This document shows positions 47,872-56,385 of a stretch of 64,000 nucleotides of DNA, piece by piece. The stretch spans positions 124,001 to 188,000 of the forward strand of contig DAINDF010000007.1 of assembly GCA_036732005.1 (NCBI GenBank), in the 5' to 3' direction. This DNA comes from UBA1926 sp036732005. GTDB taxonomy: Bacteria > Planctomycetota > Phycisphaerae > Phycisphaerales > UBA1924. Every line of letters starts with the position of its first letter. The stretch's first letter is position 1. The notes under the pieces were generated by a model. That model did no database searches. It was not told the DNA's origin and worked only from the letters and a program-made list of their open reading frames with translations. The position numbers and the translations under genes were made by a program.

Positions 47872-48486
47872 TCACCGCCGGCGGCGGGCGGCGACGAGGC
47901 CGCCGAGGCCAAGCACCGCCATGCCGGCCGGGGCCGGGATCACGGAGACCGAGACATCGTCGATGAACAGGACGATGACGCTGCCGGGCGCGCCGCCGGT
48001 GACGGCCGCGAACTGGAGGGTCACGCCGCCGCTGACATCGGGGCCGGCGGCGATGGAGTAGTTGAAGGTCTGGTACTCGCTTGTCAGGGCGAGGGGCCCG
48101 CCGCCCAGGATGGTGGACGCGGAGACGCCGCCCCCGTCGATCTCGCTAAAGAACTCGGCGAACGCGACCCCACCGATCGCCCCCTCACCCTTGACGGAGA
48201 AGGAGATGTTGACGATGTCGCCCGCGTTCACCACGCCGATGCCGAGGTTGGCCTGCTTCACCACCGCGCCGCTGGCGGGGTCGTTGTTGAAGACCTCGGC
48301 GGCGAAGGCGCCGCTGGCGGCGTCGTTGGTGAGGTTGAAGGTCGAGTTGGGGGTCGGGAACGAGACCCAGCCCGAGGTGTCCCCGGCCTCGAAGCCCCCG
48401 TTGGTCGTCAGCTCGAGCCCGGCGGTGCTCGCCGAAGCACAGGCCACCATCGCGAGCACGCCAGCGGTCAGAGTCATCTTCATCAT
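47872..48486 (-). CDS. PEP-CTERM-type exported protein
   Basis: 204 residues, ATG 48486 (AGGGAGA upstream). Signal peptide MKMTLTAGVLAMVACASAST. The mature part is one beta-sandwich of the carbohydrate-binding type (LELTTNGGFEAGDTSGWVSF, NSTFNLTNDAASGAFAAEVF, GSVIVLFIDDVSVSVIP), similar to CBM-like 'choice-of-anchor' domains. The C-terminus IPAPAGMAVLGLGGLVAARR with two more Arg is a PEP-CTERM-like sorting signal with PAPA in place of PEP. Probably surface-located; glycan binding is likely but unproved. A good terminator follows. Confidence 0.85.
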   Translation of the reverse strand: MMKMTLTAGVLAMVACASASTAGLELTTNGGFEAGDTSGWVSFPTPNSTFNLTNDAASGAFAAEVFNNDPASGAVVKQANLGIGVVNAGDIVNISFSVKGEGAIGGVAFAEFFSEIDGGGVSASTILGGGPLALTSEYQTFNYSIAAGPDVSGGVTLQFAAVTGGAPGSVIVLFIDDVSVSVIPAPAGMAVLGLGGLVAARRRR

Positions 48487-48602
48487 CTTGAGTCTCCCTA
48501 TCCGGCCTCTCGGCCGACATGTGTCAGACCAGGGAGGCGGCCCCGGTGCGGTTCCGCCCAACGCAGGCGGGCCTGAGCCCTCTCCCCGACCGGGTGGATT
48601 GT

Positions 48603-48687
48603 AACAGTTCCGACGCGTTACCGGCCCAGAAATCCATAAGATTCATGCATTTTGGCTGATCTGCGTCACAAATCGGAACAGTTCCGA
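48603..48687. promoter_or_regulatory. pair of 11-bp direct repeats, one within a 15-bp perfect palindrome, upstream of recX
   Basis: AACAGTTCCGA occurs at 48603-48613 and 48677-48687. The second copy lies in the perfect palindrome TCGGAACAGTTCCGA (48673-48687); the first lies within GTAAC...GTTAC (48601-48621). Both are between the divergent PEP-CTERM gene (start 48486) and recX (start 48778), in less GC-rich DNA. They look like operator sites for one regulator. A SOS/LexA role is a guess from the neighbouring recX; the spacing differs from known LexA boxes. Confidence 0.5.
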
Positions 48688-48777
48688 TACTGACTTCCCT
48701 CTGGTTAAAATCCGAACGCCATGCTTACAAACGCGACGAGACCGGCCGAGGCGGGCGGGTCTCGGTAGACTGCCTTG

Positions 48778-49302
48778 ATGCCATGGCGCACGCGGAGCCC
48801 GGGCTCCGGCCCACCCGTCGCGGACTCGGCCGAGGCCGCCCGCGAAGCCGCCCTCCGCCTGCTCAAGGCCCGCGACCGCACCCCGCGCGATCTCGCCCGC
48901 CGGCTCCGCGACAAGGGCTTCGAGCCCGGCGTGGTCGACGCGGTCGTCGCCCGATTGGAAGAGGCCGGCCTGCTCGACGAGGCCGCCACCGCGGAGCGGC
49001 TTGTCAGGGCCGAACTCCGCAAGGCCCCGGCGGCGGACCGGCTGCTCCGCTCGAAACTCGCCGCCGCGGGGGTCGGGGCGGATATCTCAGAGCGCGTCAT
49101 CGCCGAGGCGCTCCGCGAGGTCGACCTCAGGGACGAGGCCGAGTCGCTGGCCCGGCGCTGGCTCGAGCGACACCGCGGGGTCGACCCCGCGACGGCGACG
49201 CGTCGTCTCGTCGGGCGGCTGTCGCGGCGGGGTTTCGGCGGCGAGACGATCCGCGAGGCCGTCGACCGGGCGATGCGGGGCCCGCATCCCCACGACGGGT
49301 GA
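48778..49302 (+). CDS. recX: RecX family regulatory protein
   Basis: 174 residues (ATG 48778, with a TTG one codon before). RecX binds along RecA filaments and modulates recombination. The three tandem three-helix motifs of the family are seen: AAREAALRLLKARDRTPRDL with ARRLRDKGFEPGVVDAVVARL, then EEAGLLDEAATAERLVRAEL and KAPAADRLLRSKLAAAGVG, and finally ESLARRWLERHRGVDPATAT followed by RRLVGRLSRRGFGGETIREA. No recA is in the window. A palindromic candidate operator lies 90 bp upstream. trpB follows after 27 bp. Confidence 0.9.
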   Translation: MPWRTRSPGSGPPVADSAEAAREAALRLLKARDRTPRDLARRLRDKGFEPGVVDAVVARLEEAGLLDEAATAERLVRAELRKAPAADRLLRSKLAAAGVGADISERVIAEALREVDLRDEAESLARRWLERHRGVDPATATRRLVGRLSRRGFGGETIREAVDRAMRGPHPHDG

Positions 49303-49329
49303 GCGACGAACCGAGGCTACCGTTGCCCC

Positions 49330-50757
49330 ATGACCACGATGCCCCGCCAGAACGAGCCCGCGCCGCCCCTCTCCGCCGTCCCGGACGAGACCGGTCGCTT
49401 CGGTCGGTACGGCGGTCGCTTCGTGCCCGAGACCTTGATGTCGGCGTTGATGGAACTCGAGGACCTGTACCTCTCCATCGCCGACAACCCGCAGTTCTGG
49501 GACGAACTCCGTGAGCTCAACCGCTCGTTCATCGGGCGGCCCACGCCGCTGCAACGGGCCTCGGGGCTGACGCGCGAGGCCGCGAGCCGGGCGGCCCGGG
49601 CCGGGCGACCCAAGTGCGGGGCGACGATCTGGCTCAAGCGTGAGGACCTGGCCCACACGGGCGCGCACAAGATCAACAACACCATCGGGCAGGGCCTGCT
49701 CACCCGCAAGATGGGCAAACGCCGCATCATCGCCGAGACCGGGGCGGGGCAACACGGCGTGGCGAGCGCGACCGCCGCGGCCCGCCTCGGCCTGCAGTGC
49801 GATGTCTTCATGGGTTCCGAGGATGTGCGGCGCCAGCGGTTGAATGTCACGCGGATGAAGATGCTCGGCGCCCGGGTCATCGAGGTCGACTCGGGCTCGC
49901 GCACGCTCAAGGACGCGACCAACGAGGCGATGCGCGACTGGATGGGCTCGGTCGACCACACCCACTACATCATCGGGTCGGTCGTCGGGCCCCACCCGTT
50001 CCCGATGATCGTCCGCGATTTCCAGTCCGTCATCGGGCGCGAGACCAAGGCCCAGGCGCTGCGTCACATCGGGCGCCTGCCCGACGCGATCGTCGCCTGC
50101 GTCGGCGGGGGCTCCAACGCCGCCGGTATTTTCTATCCCTTTGTCGATGACCCGAAGGTCCGCCTGATCGGCGTCGAGGCGGGAGGACGCTCCGACCAGC
50201 AGGGCGACCACGCCGCCCCGCTCCGGTTCGGCAAGCCCGGCATCCTGCACGGGTCGCTCTCGTATGTCCTGCAGAACGACGAGGGGCAGACCGCGGATGT
50301 CCACTCCTGCTCGGCGGGGCTCGATTACCCGGGCGTCGGCCCCGAGCACTCGTACTGGAAGGACACGGGCCGGGCCGAGTACACCGCCGTCGCCGACGCC
50401 GAGGCCCTCGAGGCGTTCCTGCTCACCGCGCGGGCGGAGGGGATCATCCCCGCGCTCGAGACGAGCCACGCGCTGGCCCACGCCGTGGAACTCGCCAGCA
50501 CCCTCCCGAGCGAGCAGCACATCGTGGTGAACCTCTCGGGTCGCGGGGACAAGGATGTCGAGGAGGCCCTCCGCCTGCTCGGGGGCGAGATCGAGCCCGC
50601 CAAGCCCCGCGCCTCCCGGCCCAAGAAGCGCAAGAAGAAGAAGCGCGGCGGCGGCGACGCGGCCGAGGGTGACAGCATCGCCGACGGGGGCACGGCGGAC
50701 GGCTCGCAGGTCGACGACGAAGACGACGGCCCGGACGACGACGCCGCCGAGGATTGA
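49330..50757 (+). CDS. trpB: tryptophan synthase beta chain (TrpB) with a charged C-terminal tail
   Basis: PLP enzyme that joins indole to serine. 475 residues; the catalytic part (about 1-420) contains FGRYGGRFVPETLM, LKREDLAHTGAHKINNTIGQ with the PLP Lys113, ETGAGQHGVASATAAARLGL, the phosphate-binding GGGSNAAGIF and ETSHALAHA. After residue 420 comes a tail of about 55 residues that is first strongly basic (RPKKRKKKKRGGG) and then acidic (DDEDDGPDDDAAED); typical TrpB ends near 400. trpA is not adjacent. The tail is part of the same open frame. It may be a disordered extension, of unknown function. Confidence 0.95.
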   Translation: MTTMPRQNEPAPPLSAVPDETGRFGRYGGRFVPETLMSALMELEDLYLSIADNPQFWDELRELNRSFIGRPTPLQRASGLTREAASRAARAGRPKCGATIWLKREDLAHTGAHKINNTIGQGLLTRKMGKRRIIAETGAGQHGVASATAAARLGLQCDVFMGSEDVRRQRLNVTRMKMLGARVIEVDSGSRTLKDATNEAMRDWMGSVDHTHYIIGSVVGPHPFPMIVRDFQSVIGRETKAQALRHIGRLPDAIVACVGGGSNAAGIFYPFVDDPKVRLIGVEAGGRSDQQGDHAAPLRFGKPGILHGSLSYVLQNDEGQTADVHSCSAGLDYPGVGPEHSYWKDTGRAEYTAVADAEALEAFLLTARAEGIIPALETSHALAHAVELASTLPSEQHIVVNLSGRGDKDVEEALRLLGGEIEPAKPRASRPKKRKKKKRGGGDAAEGDSIADGGTADGSQVDDEDDGPDDDAAED

Positions 50758-50778
50758 CCCCTCCCACGGCGCCTGAAA

Positions 50779-50852
50779 CATCCCGGGCAGGATTCGAACC
50801 TGCGACCTGCGGATTAGAAGTCCGCTGCTCTATCCAGCTGAGCTACCGGGAC
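50779..50852 (-). tRNA. tRNA-Arg (anticodon UCU)
   Basis: Cloverleaf on the minus strand: acceptor GTCCCGG paired with CCGGGAT (first pair G-U), D arm GCTC...GAGC, anticodon stem GCGGA with loop CTTCTAA giving anticodon TCT, T arm GCAGG-TTCGAAT-CCTGC, discriminator G. No CCA is encoded. It reads AGA codons. It lies 21 bp past the trpB stop, in opposite orientation. Confidence 0.95.
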
Positions 50853-51021
50853 ACATCCCCCCGCATCCGGCGGCGGCGGTCCGAGAATGGTAGATCCGGG
50901 GTCCTCGCCGAGTCGGCCCGGCTGGGGGGCTCGGCCTTGCCGTGTGCCCGGGGCCCCGTTCACGCTTGGTGGATAGTCTTGGTCCGCCCGGTCGGTGCGG
51001 CACAGCAAAGGACGATCGTCG

Positions 51022-51711
51022 GTGAATCCAGGCGGTGATGAAATCCCCGGGGCCTTCCGCGACGCCGCGCCGGTCGGCTCGGGCCCCTACGAGGTCCGGG
51101 AGAGCGAGTGCCTCCAGAGCATCGCCGCCCGGCACGGGCACCTCTGGAAGACCATCTGGAACCACGGCGGCAACGCGGAGGTCAAGTCGGCCCGCAAGGA
51201 CCCCATGGTCATCCTCCCGGGTGACCGGCTCGAGATCCCCGAGATCGACCCCGGCGGCGTCTCCAAGGCCCAGGAGAAACGGCACCGGTTCCGGCGCAGG
51301 GGCGTGCCGGCCGTGCTCAAACTCCAGTTGCAACGCGACGGCGAGCCCCGCGAGGACGAGCCCTGGTGGCTCGAGATCGACGGCCAGCGCTCCGAGGGAC
51401 GGACCGACGGCGAGGGCCGCATCAAGGTCCCCATCCCCCCGGGGGCCCGATCCGGCGAACTCCGCGTGGGCGAGGGCGAGCACGAAACGGCGCACACGCT
51501 CGACCTCGGCGTGCTCGCCCCGTTCGATACCGTCCGGGGCACGCAGCAGCGTCTGCGGAATCTGGGGTTCTACGAGGGGCCGCCCGACGGGAAGTGGACC
51601 GAAGGGCTCAAGCACGCGATCGATTCGTTCCTCTCCACCAACGATTTCAAGGCCGAGGACGAACTGAGCGAATCCACGCTCAAGAAGATCCGGGACGCGC
51701 ACGGGTCCTGA
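51022..51711 (+). CDS. LysM- and peptidoglycan-binding-domain protein (secretion/injection-associated type)
   Basis: 229 residues from a GTG at 51022 (AAGGA upstream); an ATG at 50995 in frame is possible. Residues of about 15-75 resemble a LysM-like module (YEVRESECLQSIAARHGHLW, DPMVILPGDRLEIPE), a middle Ig-like segment follows (PWWLEIDGQRSEGRTDGEGR), and the C-terminus is a peptidoglycan-binding fold (QRLRNLGFYEGPPDGKWTEG). This three-part layout, with the 'LPGD...IP' signature, is typical of proteins found beside type VI or contractile-injection effector genes. No secretion apparatus is in the window. It stops 12 bp before the HET-C-like gene, so the two form an operon. Confidence 0.75.
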   Translation: MNPGGDEIPGAFRDAAPVGSGPYEVRESECLQSIAARHGHLWKTIWNHGGNAEVKSARKDPMVILPGDRLEIPEIDPGGVSKAQEKRHRFRRRGVPAVLKLQLQRDGEPREDEPWWLEIDGQRSEGRTDGEGRIKVPIPPGARSGELRVGEGEHETAHTLDLGVLAPFDTVRGTQQRLRNLGFYEGPPDGKWTEGLKHAIDSFLSTNDFKAEDELSESTLKKIRDAHGS

Positions 51712-51723
51712 CCGGGGCAACGC

Positions 51724-54054
51724 ATGGACACGCACGGGCACCACGAATGCGCTGAGGACGCGGGGCTGCCGCTGATCGAGGCCGGCCTGAGGCGCGCGGG
51801 CAAGGAGCACTGGCGCACCGGGGCCTTCTATCTCGGCAACTGGATCACCGATGTGCAGCAGGCCGTCGACCCCGGGCCGTACGACAGCGTCGCCGCGGGG
51901 GTGCGTTCCGGCGTGCAGGGCGTGATCGACGCGATCAACAACCTCGAGCACAACGGGCTCCCGAACTTCATCCGCGACCAGTTCGCCAGGCCCTTCTCCG
52001 ACTTTCTCCGACGCATCCAGGCCGCCACCAGCGCCCTCGAGGGCGGCCAGCAGAGCCGGGTCGCGAAGTCGCTCAAGAAGGCCTTCCTCGTCGGCGGCTA
52101 CTTCAAGTTCGTCCATCCCGAGAAGAAGGGGCTGAAGGCGCGGATGGACTACCACGCCTTCAAGCATGTCTACACCACCTGCTTCACCCAGTACTACCCG
52201 CACGAACACCTCGACCGCCCGGCACGCACCGTCGGCAACAAGACGGTGTACGAGACCGCCGTCGAAGAGAGCACCACGACCCCCGACCGCCGCGGAACGG
52301 GCAGCAAGCCCCTCTCCCCGCACATCTACAAGTTCCTGAAGCAGGACATCCAGATCGCCGCGGGCCTGATCGCCCAACTCGACCGCGACTGGGCGAAGCG
52401 GACCTTCTCCAAGACCGGCCAGGCCTGGCCCGACGCCGACGCCGACAAAGACTGGAACCTCGGCCTCGCACGCCTCGGCCACGCGGTGCACGCCCTCGAG
52501 GACTACTTCGCCCACAGCAACTTCGTCGAGCACGCGCTCAAGGCCAAGGACAAGCCCGTCACCGGGGGGCACCCGGGCGAGGTCTTCAGCAAACGGCTCC
52601 AGAAACTCAACGGCGACGGGAGCATCGGCGGCCCCGAGCCCCATGTCGTCACGGGCTACTTCGACTCCTGGGACACCCTGCACTCGCTCTCCCATGTCGC
52701 CCAGGAACTCGGCCTCCGGGTCGAGGCCCACCGCGACCGCCCCCCGGAGCCGCGGGATGTTCACGGCAAGGGCCCCAAGGTCGGCCGCTTGATGGTCGAA
52801 CTCGTCAGGGCGATCAAGAAGGGCCCGAAGACCCGGGCCGCGGTCCAGGCCGAGCTGGTCGCGCTCGCGTCGGGAAAGGACCCGAGCGTCGACGCGGCGA
52901 TCCGCGACGCCGCGAAGGCGGTGCTCCATGAGATCCCCCCCGAGGCGGGCGAGGTCAAGGACGCGTTCGCCGACACGGTCCTCGCCTTCGCCGAGACGGT
53001 GCCCGGGTCCTCGCTCACGGTCGTCGAGGCCCTCATCATGCTCGCCGAGTTCCACGAGAACCTGATGTACCCCTGGAAGTTCTTCACCTGGATGGTGACC
53101 GAACTCCCCCCGGGCGCGGCCCGTTGGATTGTCGAGAACATCGGCGACGCGATCGAGGATTTCGTGAGGGGGCCGTTCGAGACCGCCGTGCGACGGATCA
53201 TCGAGGACAGGCTCGGACGCTTCAGGGTGGGCTCCCACTCGCTGCTCGCCAAGGACTATGAGTGGCCCGGCGAGAGCGAGATCAACGCGACCCACACCCA
53301 CGCCATCAACCTCGCCAAGGCGGTCCATTGGTATGTCGTCAAGACGCTCCTGCGCCACGCCGACCCCCCTGCCGCCCCGGTGACTCGCGGCGCCCACGAG
53401 GAGCAGGACGACAAGACCAAGAGCGTCAACACACTCGGCGCCTACACCTGGATCGACTGGCTCGAACTCTGCGAGACCTTCCTGCGCCATCCCGCGGGCA
53501 ATCACCCTTCCCGCCCGAAGGCCCCCATCGCGAGCCGCTGGTGGAGCCCGATCCTCGACGGCAAGGCCTTCACCAAGTTCCCCGGGTTCTCCGCGACCCG
53601 CCCCGGTCGCGACCTCCGCCTGCCTCATGCGCTGATCTACCTCTCCGCCGCCGACCTCGACAAACAGATCAACGACGCCGACAAACTCCGCAAGCAGCTC
53701 GAAGACGAGTACAACGGCGTCAAGCCCAAGCCCCAGAAGCCGGCCCCCGCGCCGCCCCCGCCCTCGGGCAAAGTCAGCCAGCTTCAACGCCTCCTCGGCG
53801 TCGCCGAGACCGACGCATGGAACCCCGAGACCGAGGACGCCGCCAGGGCCCACATGGTCCGCTACGGCTCACGCGGGCCGCTGGTGGAATGGACACAGTC
53901 CCAGCTCAACAGCCACGGCATGGACAGCGGCACGGTCGACGGCATCGCCGGCGAGATCACCACCGGCGCCATCCGCCGCTGGCAATCCTCAAAGGGTCTC
54001 GCGGTCGACGGAGTCGCGGGACCAAAGACGCTCCGCAGCCTCGCCGAGGCGTAG
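51724..54054 (+). CDS. HET-C-like protein with C-terminal peptidoglycan-binding domain (putative secreted effector)
   Basis: 776 residues. The N-terminal 550 residues are all-helical and contain NLGLARLGHAVHALEDYFAH followed by SNFVEHAL (near residues 245-270), the signature of the HET-C / zinc-phospholipase-like fold. Earlier His and Asp residues (GNWITDVQQAVDP; MDYHAFKHVYTTCF) could complete a metal site. After a long variable region and a charged coiled stretch, residues of about 690-776 form a peptidoglycan-binding domain (GPLVEWTQSQLNSHGMDSGT, AGEITTGAIRRWQSSKGLAV). No signal peptide. Bacterial HET-C proteins include antibacterial effectors delivered by secretion systems. Its partner upstream also binds peptidoglycan, suggesting the pair is delivered to or anchored in cell walls. 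No obvious immunity gene is adjacent. Confidence 0.7.
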   Translation: MDTHGHHECAEDAGLPLIEAGLRRAGKEHWRTGAFYLGNWITDVQQAVDPGPYDSVAAGVRSGVQGVIDAINNLEHNGLPNFIRDQFARPFSDFLRRIQAATSALEGGQQSRVAKSLKKAFLVGGYFKFVHPEKKGLKARMDYHAFKHVYTTCFTQYYPHEHLDRPARTVGNKTVYETAVEESTTTPDRRGTGSKPLSPHIYKFLKQDIQIAAGLIAQLDRDWAKRTFSKTGQAWPDADADKDWNLGLARLGHAVHALEDYFAHSNFVEHALKAKDKPVTGGHPGEVFSKRLQKLNGDGSIGGPEPHVVTGYFDSWDTLHSLSHVAQELGLRVEAHRDRPPEPRDVHGKGPKVGRLMVELVRAIKKGPKTRAAVQAELVALASGKDPSVDAAIRDAAKAVLHEIPPEAGEVKDAFADTVLAFAETVPGSSLTVVEALIMLAEFHENLMYPWKFFTWMVTELPPGAARWIVENIGDAIEDFVRGPFETAVRRIIEDRLGRFRVGSHSLLAKDYEWPGESEINATHTHAINLAKAVHWYVVKTLLRHADPPAAPVTRGAHEEQDDKTKSVNTLGAYTWIDWLELCETFLRHPAGNHPSRPKAPIASRWWSPILDGKAFTKFPGFSATRPGRDLRLPHALIYLSAADLDKQINDADKLRKQLEDEYNGVKPKPQKPAPAPPPPSGKVSQLQRLLGVAETDAWNPETEDAARAHMVRYGSRGPLVEWTQSQLNSHGMDSGTVDGIAGEITTGAIRRWQSSKGLAVDGVAGPKTLRSLAEA

Positions 54055-54113
54055 GCGGCCCACCCCGCCCACGCGTACGCTCCCCCAGACGACCCAACCC
54101 GAGGGGAGCCCCG

Positions 54114-55331
54114 ATGCCGCGTCCCGCCGCCGCCCAGTTCGCCACCCTGTTCGCCGTCCTGGTCGCCCTGCTCATCCCGTCGCCACGCCCCGCCGCCGCC
54201 GCAGAGCCCGCCCCGGTGGCCCTCCGCGTCGCGACCTTCAACATCGAGGACCTCCGCACCGAGGAACTCCTTCCCCCCTACAGCGAGCGTGCCCGCCGAG
54301 CGGCCGCGGTGATCCAGCGGATCCGCCCCAATGTCATCCTGATCAACGAGATCGCCTACGACATGCCGGGCGCGCCCGGGTTCGACGCCGACGCCGGCCC
54401 GGGCCGGAACGCCGCGCGATTCGCCGAACTGCTCGCGGTCCCCCAGTCGCCCGACCTCAAGCCCCTGAACCTGACCCCGTTCACCGCCGAGTCGAACACG
54501 GGCCGCGCCAGCGGCTTCGACCTCGACCGCAACGGCCAGGTCGTGACGGTCATCCCGCCCCCCGCACCCGAGCAGACCGACGACCACCGCGCCTTCGGGG
54601 GCGACTGCTGGGGCTTCGGGACCTTCCCGGGTCAGTACGGCATGGCCCTGCTCGTCGACTCGCGCCTCGCGATCAAGACCGAGTATGTGCGCACCTTCCG
54701 CCTCTTCCCCTGGTCGGGCATGCCCAACGCCCTCCTCCCGACCTTCACCGACGACGAGGGCAACGAGAAGCCCTGGTACGAGGACGAAGCGGGCGCCCTT
54801 TTCCGTCTCTCCTCCAAGAGCCACTGGGATGTGCCGGTCGAACTGCCCAACGGCGAGACCGTCCACTTCCTCTGCAGCCATCCCACCCCGCCCGCCTTCG
54901 ACGGCGACGAGGCCCGGAACAAGAAACGCAACCACGACGAGATCCGCTTCTGGGCCGACTATGTCGACAACGCCGCCTACTTCACCGACGACCGCCAGCA
55001 ACCCGGCGGGCTCCCCCGCGGGGCCCACTTCGTCGTCCTGGGCGACCTCAACGCCGACCCCGACGAGGGCTCCGCCCTCGGCGACCCCATCGCCCTGCTG
55101 CTCGGCAGCCGCCTCTTCGCCGACGATGCTCGCCCCACGAGCGACATCGAACTCCCCGGGCTCGACCCCGACGACACCGCCCGGTTCCGTCTCCGCGTCG
55201 ACTATGTCCTGCCCTCGCGCACGATCACGGTCAATCGCGCCGGCGTCTGGCGCCACCCGCCCGCCGGGGGCGGCGAGTTCCCCTCCGACCACTTCCCCGT
55301 CTGGGCCGACATCGTGGTCCCCGCGGAATGA
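54114..55331 (+). CDS. secreted endonuclease/exonuclease/phosphatase family protein
   Basis: 405 residues, ATG 54114 with GAGGGGAG upstream; a much longer open frame upstream is a shadow of the HET-C gene. Signal peptide: AQFATLFAVLVALLIPSP and RPAAAAEP. The EEP fold is shown by LRVATFNIEDLRTEEL near residue 40 (metal-binding Asn, Glu and Asp), NVILINEIAYD, FLCSHPTPP (His), FVVLGDLNADPDEGS and the C-terminal SDHFPVWADIV, with the catalytic Asp-His. It could be a secreted DNase or a phosphodiesterase acting on lipids or sugars; the motif set alone does not separate these. Confidence 0.85.
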   Translation: MPRPAAAQFATLFAVLVALLIPSPRPAAAAEPAPVALRVATFNIEDLRTEELLPPYSERARRAAAVIQRIRPNVILINEIAYDMPGAPGFDADAGPGRNAARFAELLAVPQSPDLKPLNLTPFTAESNTGRASGFDLDRNGQVVTVIPPPAPEQTDDHRAFGGDCWGFGTFPGQYGMALLVDSRLAIKTEYVRTFRLFPWSGMPNALLPTFTDDEGNEKPWYEDEAGALFRLSSKSHWDVPVELPNGETVHFLCSHPTPPAFDGDEARNKKRNHDEIRFWADYVDNAAYFTDDRQQPGGLPRGAHFVVLGDLNADPDEGSALGDPIALLLGSRLFADDARPTSDIELPGLDPDDTARFRLRVDYVLPSRTITVNRAGVWRHPPAGGGEFPSDHFPVWADIVVPAE

Positions 55332-55419
55332 CCCCACGAACCAGCCGCCGCCCACAGCCTCCTACCATCCGGGTCCGGTGCACCCGAACCCCCGACCAGC
55401 CGAACCGGAGCCCGAGCCG

Positions 55420-56385
55420 GTGACCCAGACCACCCCGACGATCATCCGCGTTGCCGATCGCCAACGCGACGCCTCCGTCCTCGCCGCGGCGATCGAGTCC
55501 GGCAAGCCGGGCATCACCCGCCTGGTCACCATCACCGCCGCCGTCGGGTTCCTGCTCGCCGCGTTCGACCGCGACGCCTGGGAGTTCCGGGGCCTCGCGC
55601 TCGCCGCGATCGGCGCCACGCTCGGCACCGCCCTCGCCTCCGCCGGCGCCAACGCGCTGAACATGTGGTACGAGGCCGACGCCGATCGCCGTATGCACCG
55701 CACCCGGGGCAGACCCATCCCCACGGGCCGGCTCACCCGGCGCGACACCATGAAACTCGGCGCGCTGCTCAGCGTCGCCGGCGTCCTGCTCACGCTCGTC
55801 CTCGCCGGGCCCGCCTCGGCGATGATCTGCCTGGCCTGCGTCGCCTCCTACATCCTCGTCTACACCCCCATGAAGACCCGCACGGTCTGGAACACCCTCC
55901 TGGGCACCATCCCCGGCGCGCTCCCCCCCATGATCGGCGCCGCCGCCGCCTCGGAGAAGGTCGGGGCCGACGCCCTCGTGAGCCCTCTCGGCTGGTCGCT
56001 CGTCGTCCTCATGGTCGTCTGGCAGATCCCCCACTTCCTCGCCATCGCCTGGCTCTACCGAGACGATTACGCCCGAGGCGGCCTCCGCATGCTCCCCGTC
56101 GTCGACGGGCACGGCGGGCTCACCGCCGCGGTCATCGTCGCCACCGCCGCGCTGCTTATCCCCGCCTCCCTCCTCCCCGTCGCCGCCGGCCCGGGGCTGC
56201 TGGGCCCCATCACCCTGTCGATCGCGACGCTCTCGGGCCTCGCCTATCTCGCCCTCTGCATCAGGCTGGCCGCACGCCGCGATGACGCGAGCGCCAAGCG
56301 GGTCTTCTTCGCCTCGATCATCCACCTCCCCCTGCTCCTCATCGTGATGGTCGCCGAGGCCGGCCTCCAGGCGATCTTCGGATGA
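55420..56385 (+). CDS. ctaB: protoheme IX farnesyltransferase (heme O synthase)
   Basis: Integral membrane prenyltransferase that makes heme O for haem-copper oxidases. 321 residues from the GTG at 55420, which has GGAG 9 bp upstream (another GTG at 55378 adds 14 residues). Eight or nine membrane segments alternate with the two metal/diphosphate motifs: NMWYEADADRRMHRTRGRPI (NxxxDxxxD) and the shorter second loop LYRDDYARGGLRMLP. TPMKTRTVWNTLLGTIPGAL is the conserved central loop. The stop overlaps the ABC ATPase start (ATGA). Confidence 0.92.
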   Translation: MTQTTPTIIRVADRQRDASVLAAAIESGKPGITRLVTITAAVGFLLAAFDRDAWEFRGLALAAIGATLGTALASAGANALNMWYEADADRRMHRTRGRPIPTGRLTRRDTMKLGALLSVAGVLLTLVLAGPASAMICLACVASYILVYTPMKTRTVWNTLLGTIPGALPPMIGAAAASEKVGADALVSPLGWSLVVLMVVWQIPHFLAIAWLYRDDYARGGLRMLPVVDGHGGLTAAVIVATAALLIPASLLPVAAGPGLLGPITLSIATLSGLAYLALCIRLAARRDDASAKRVFFASIIHLPLLLIVMVAEAGLQAIFG

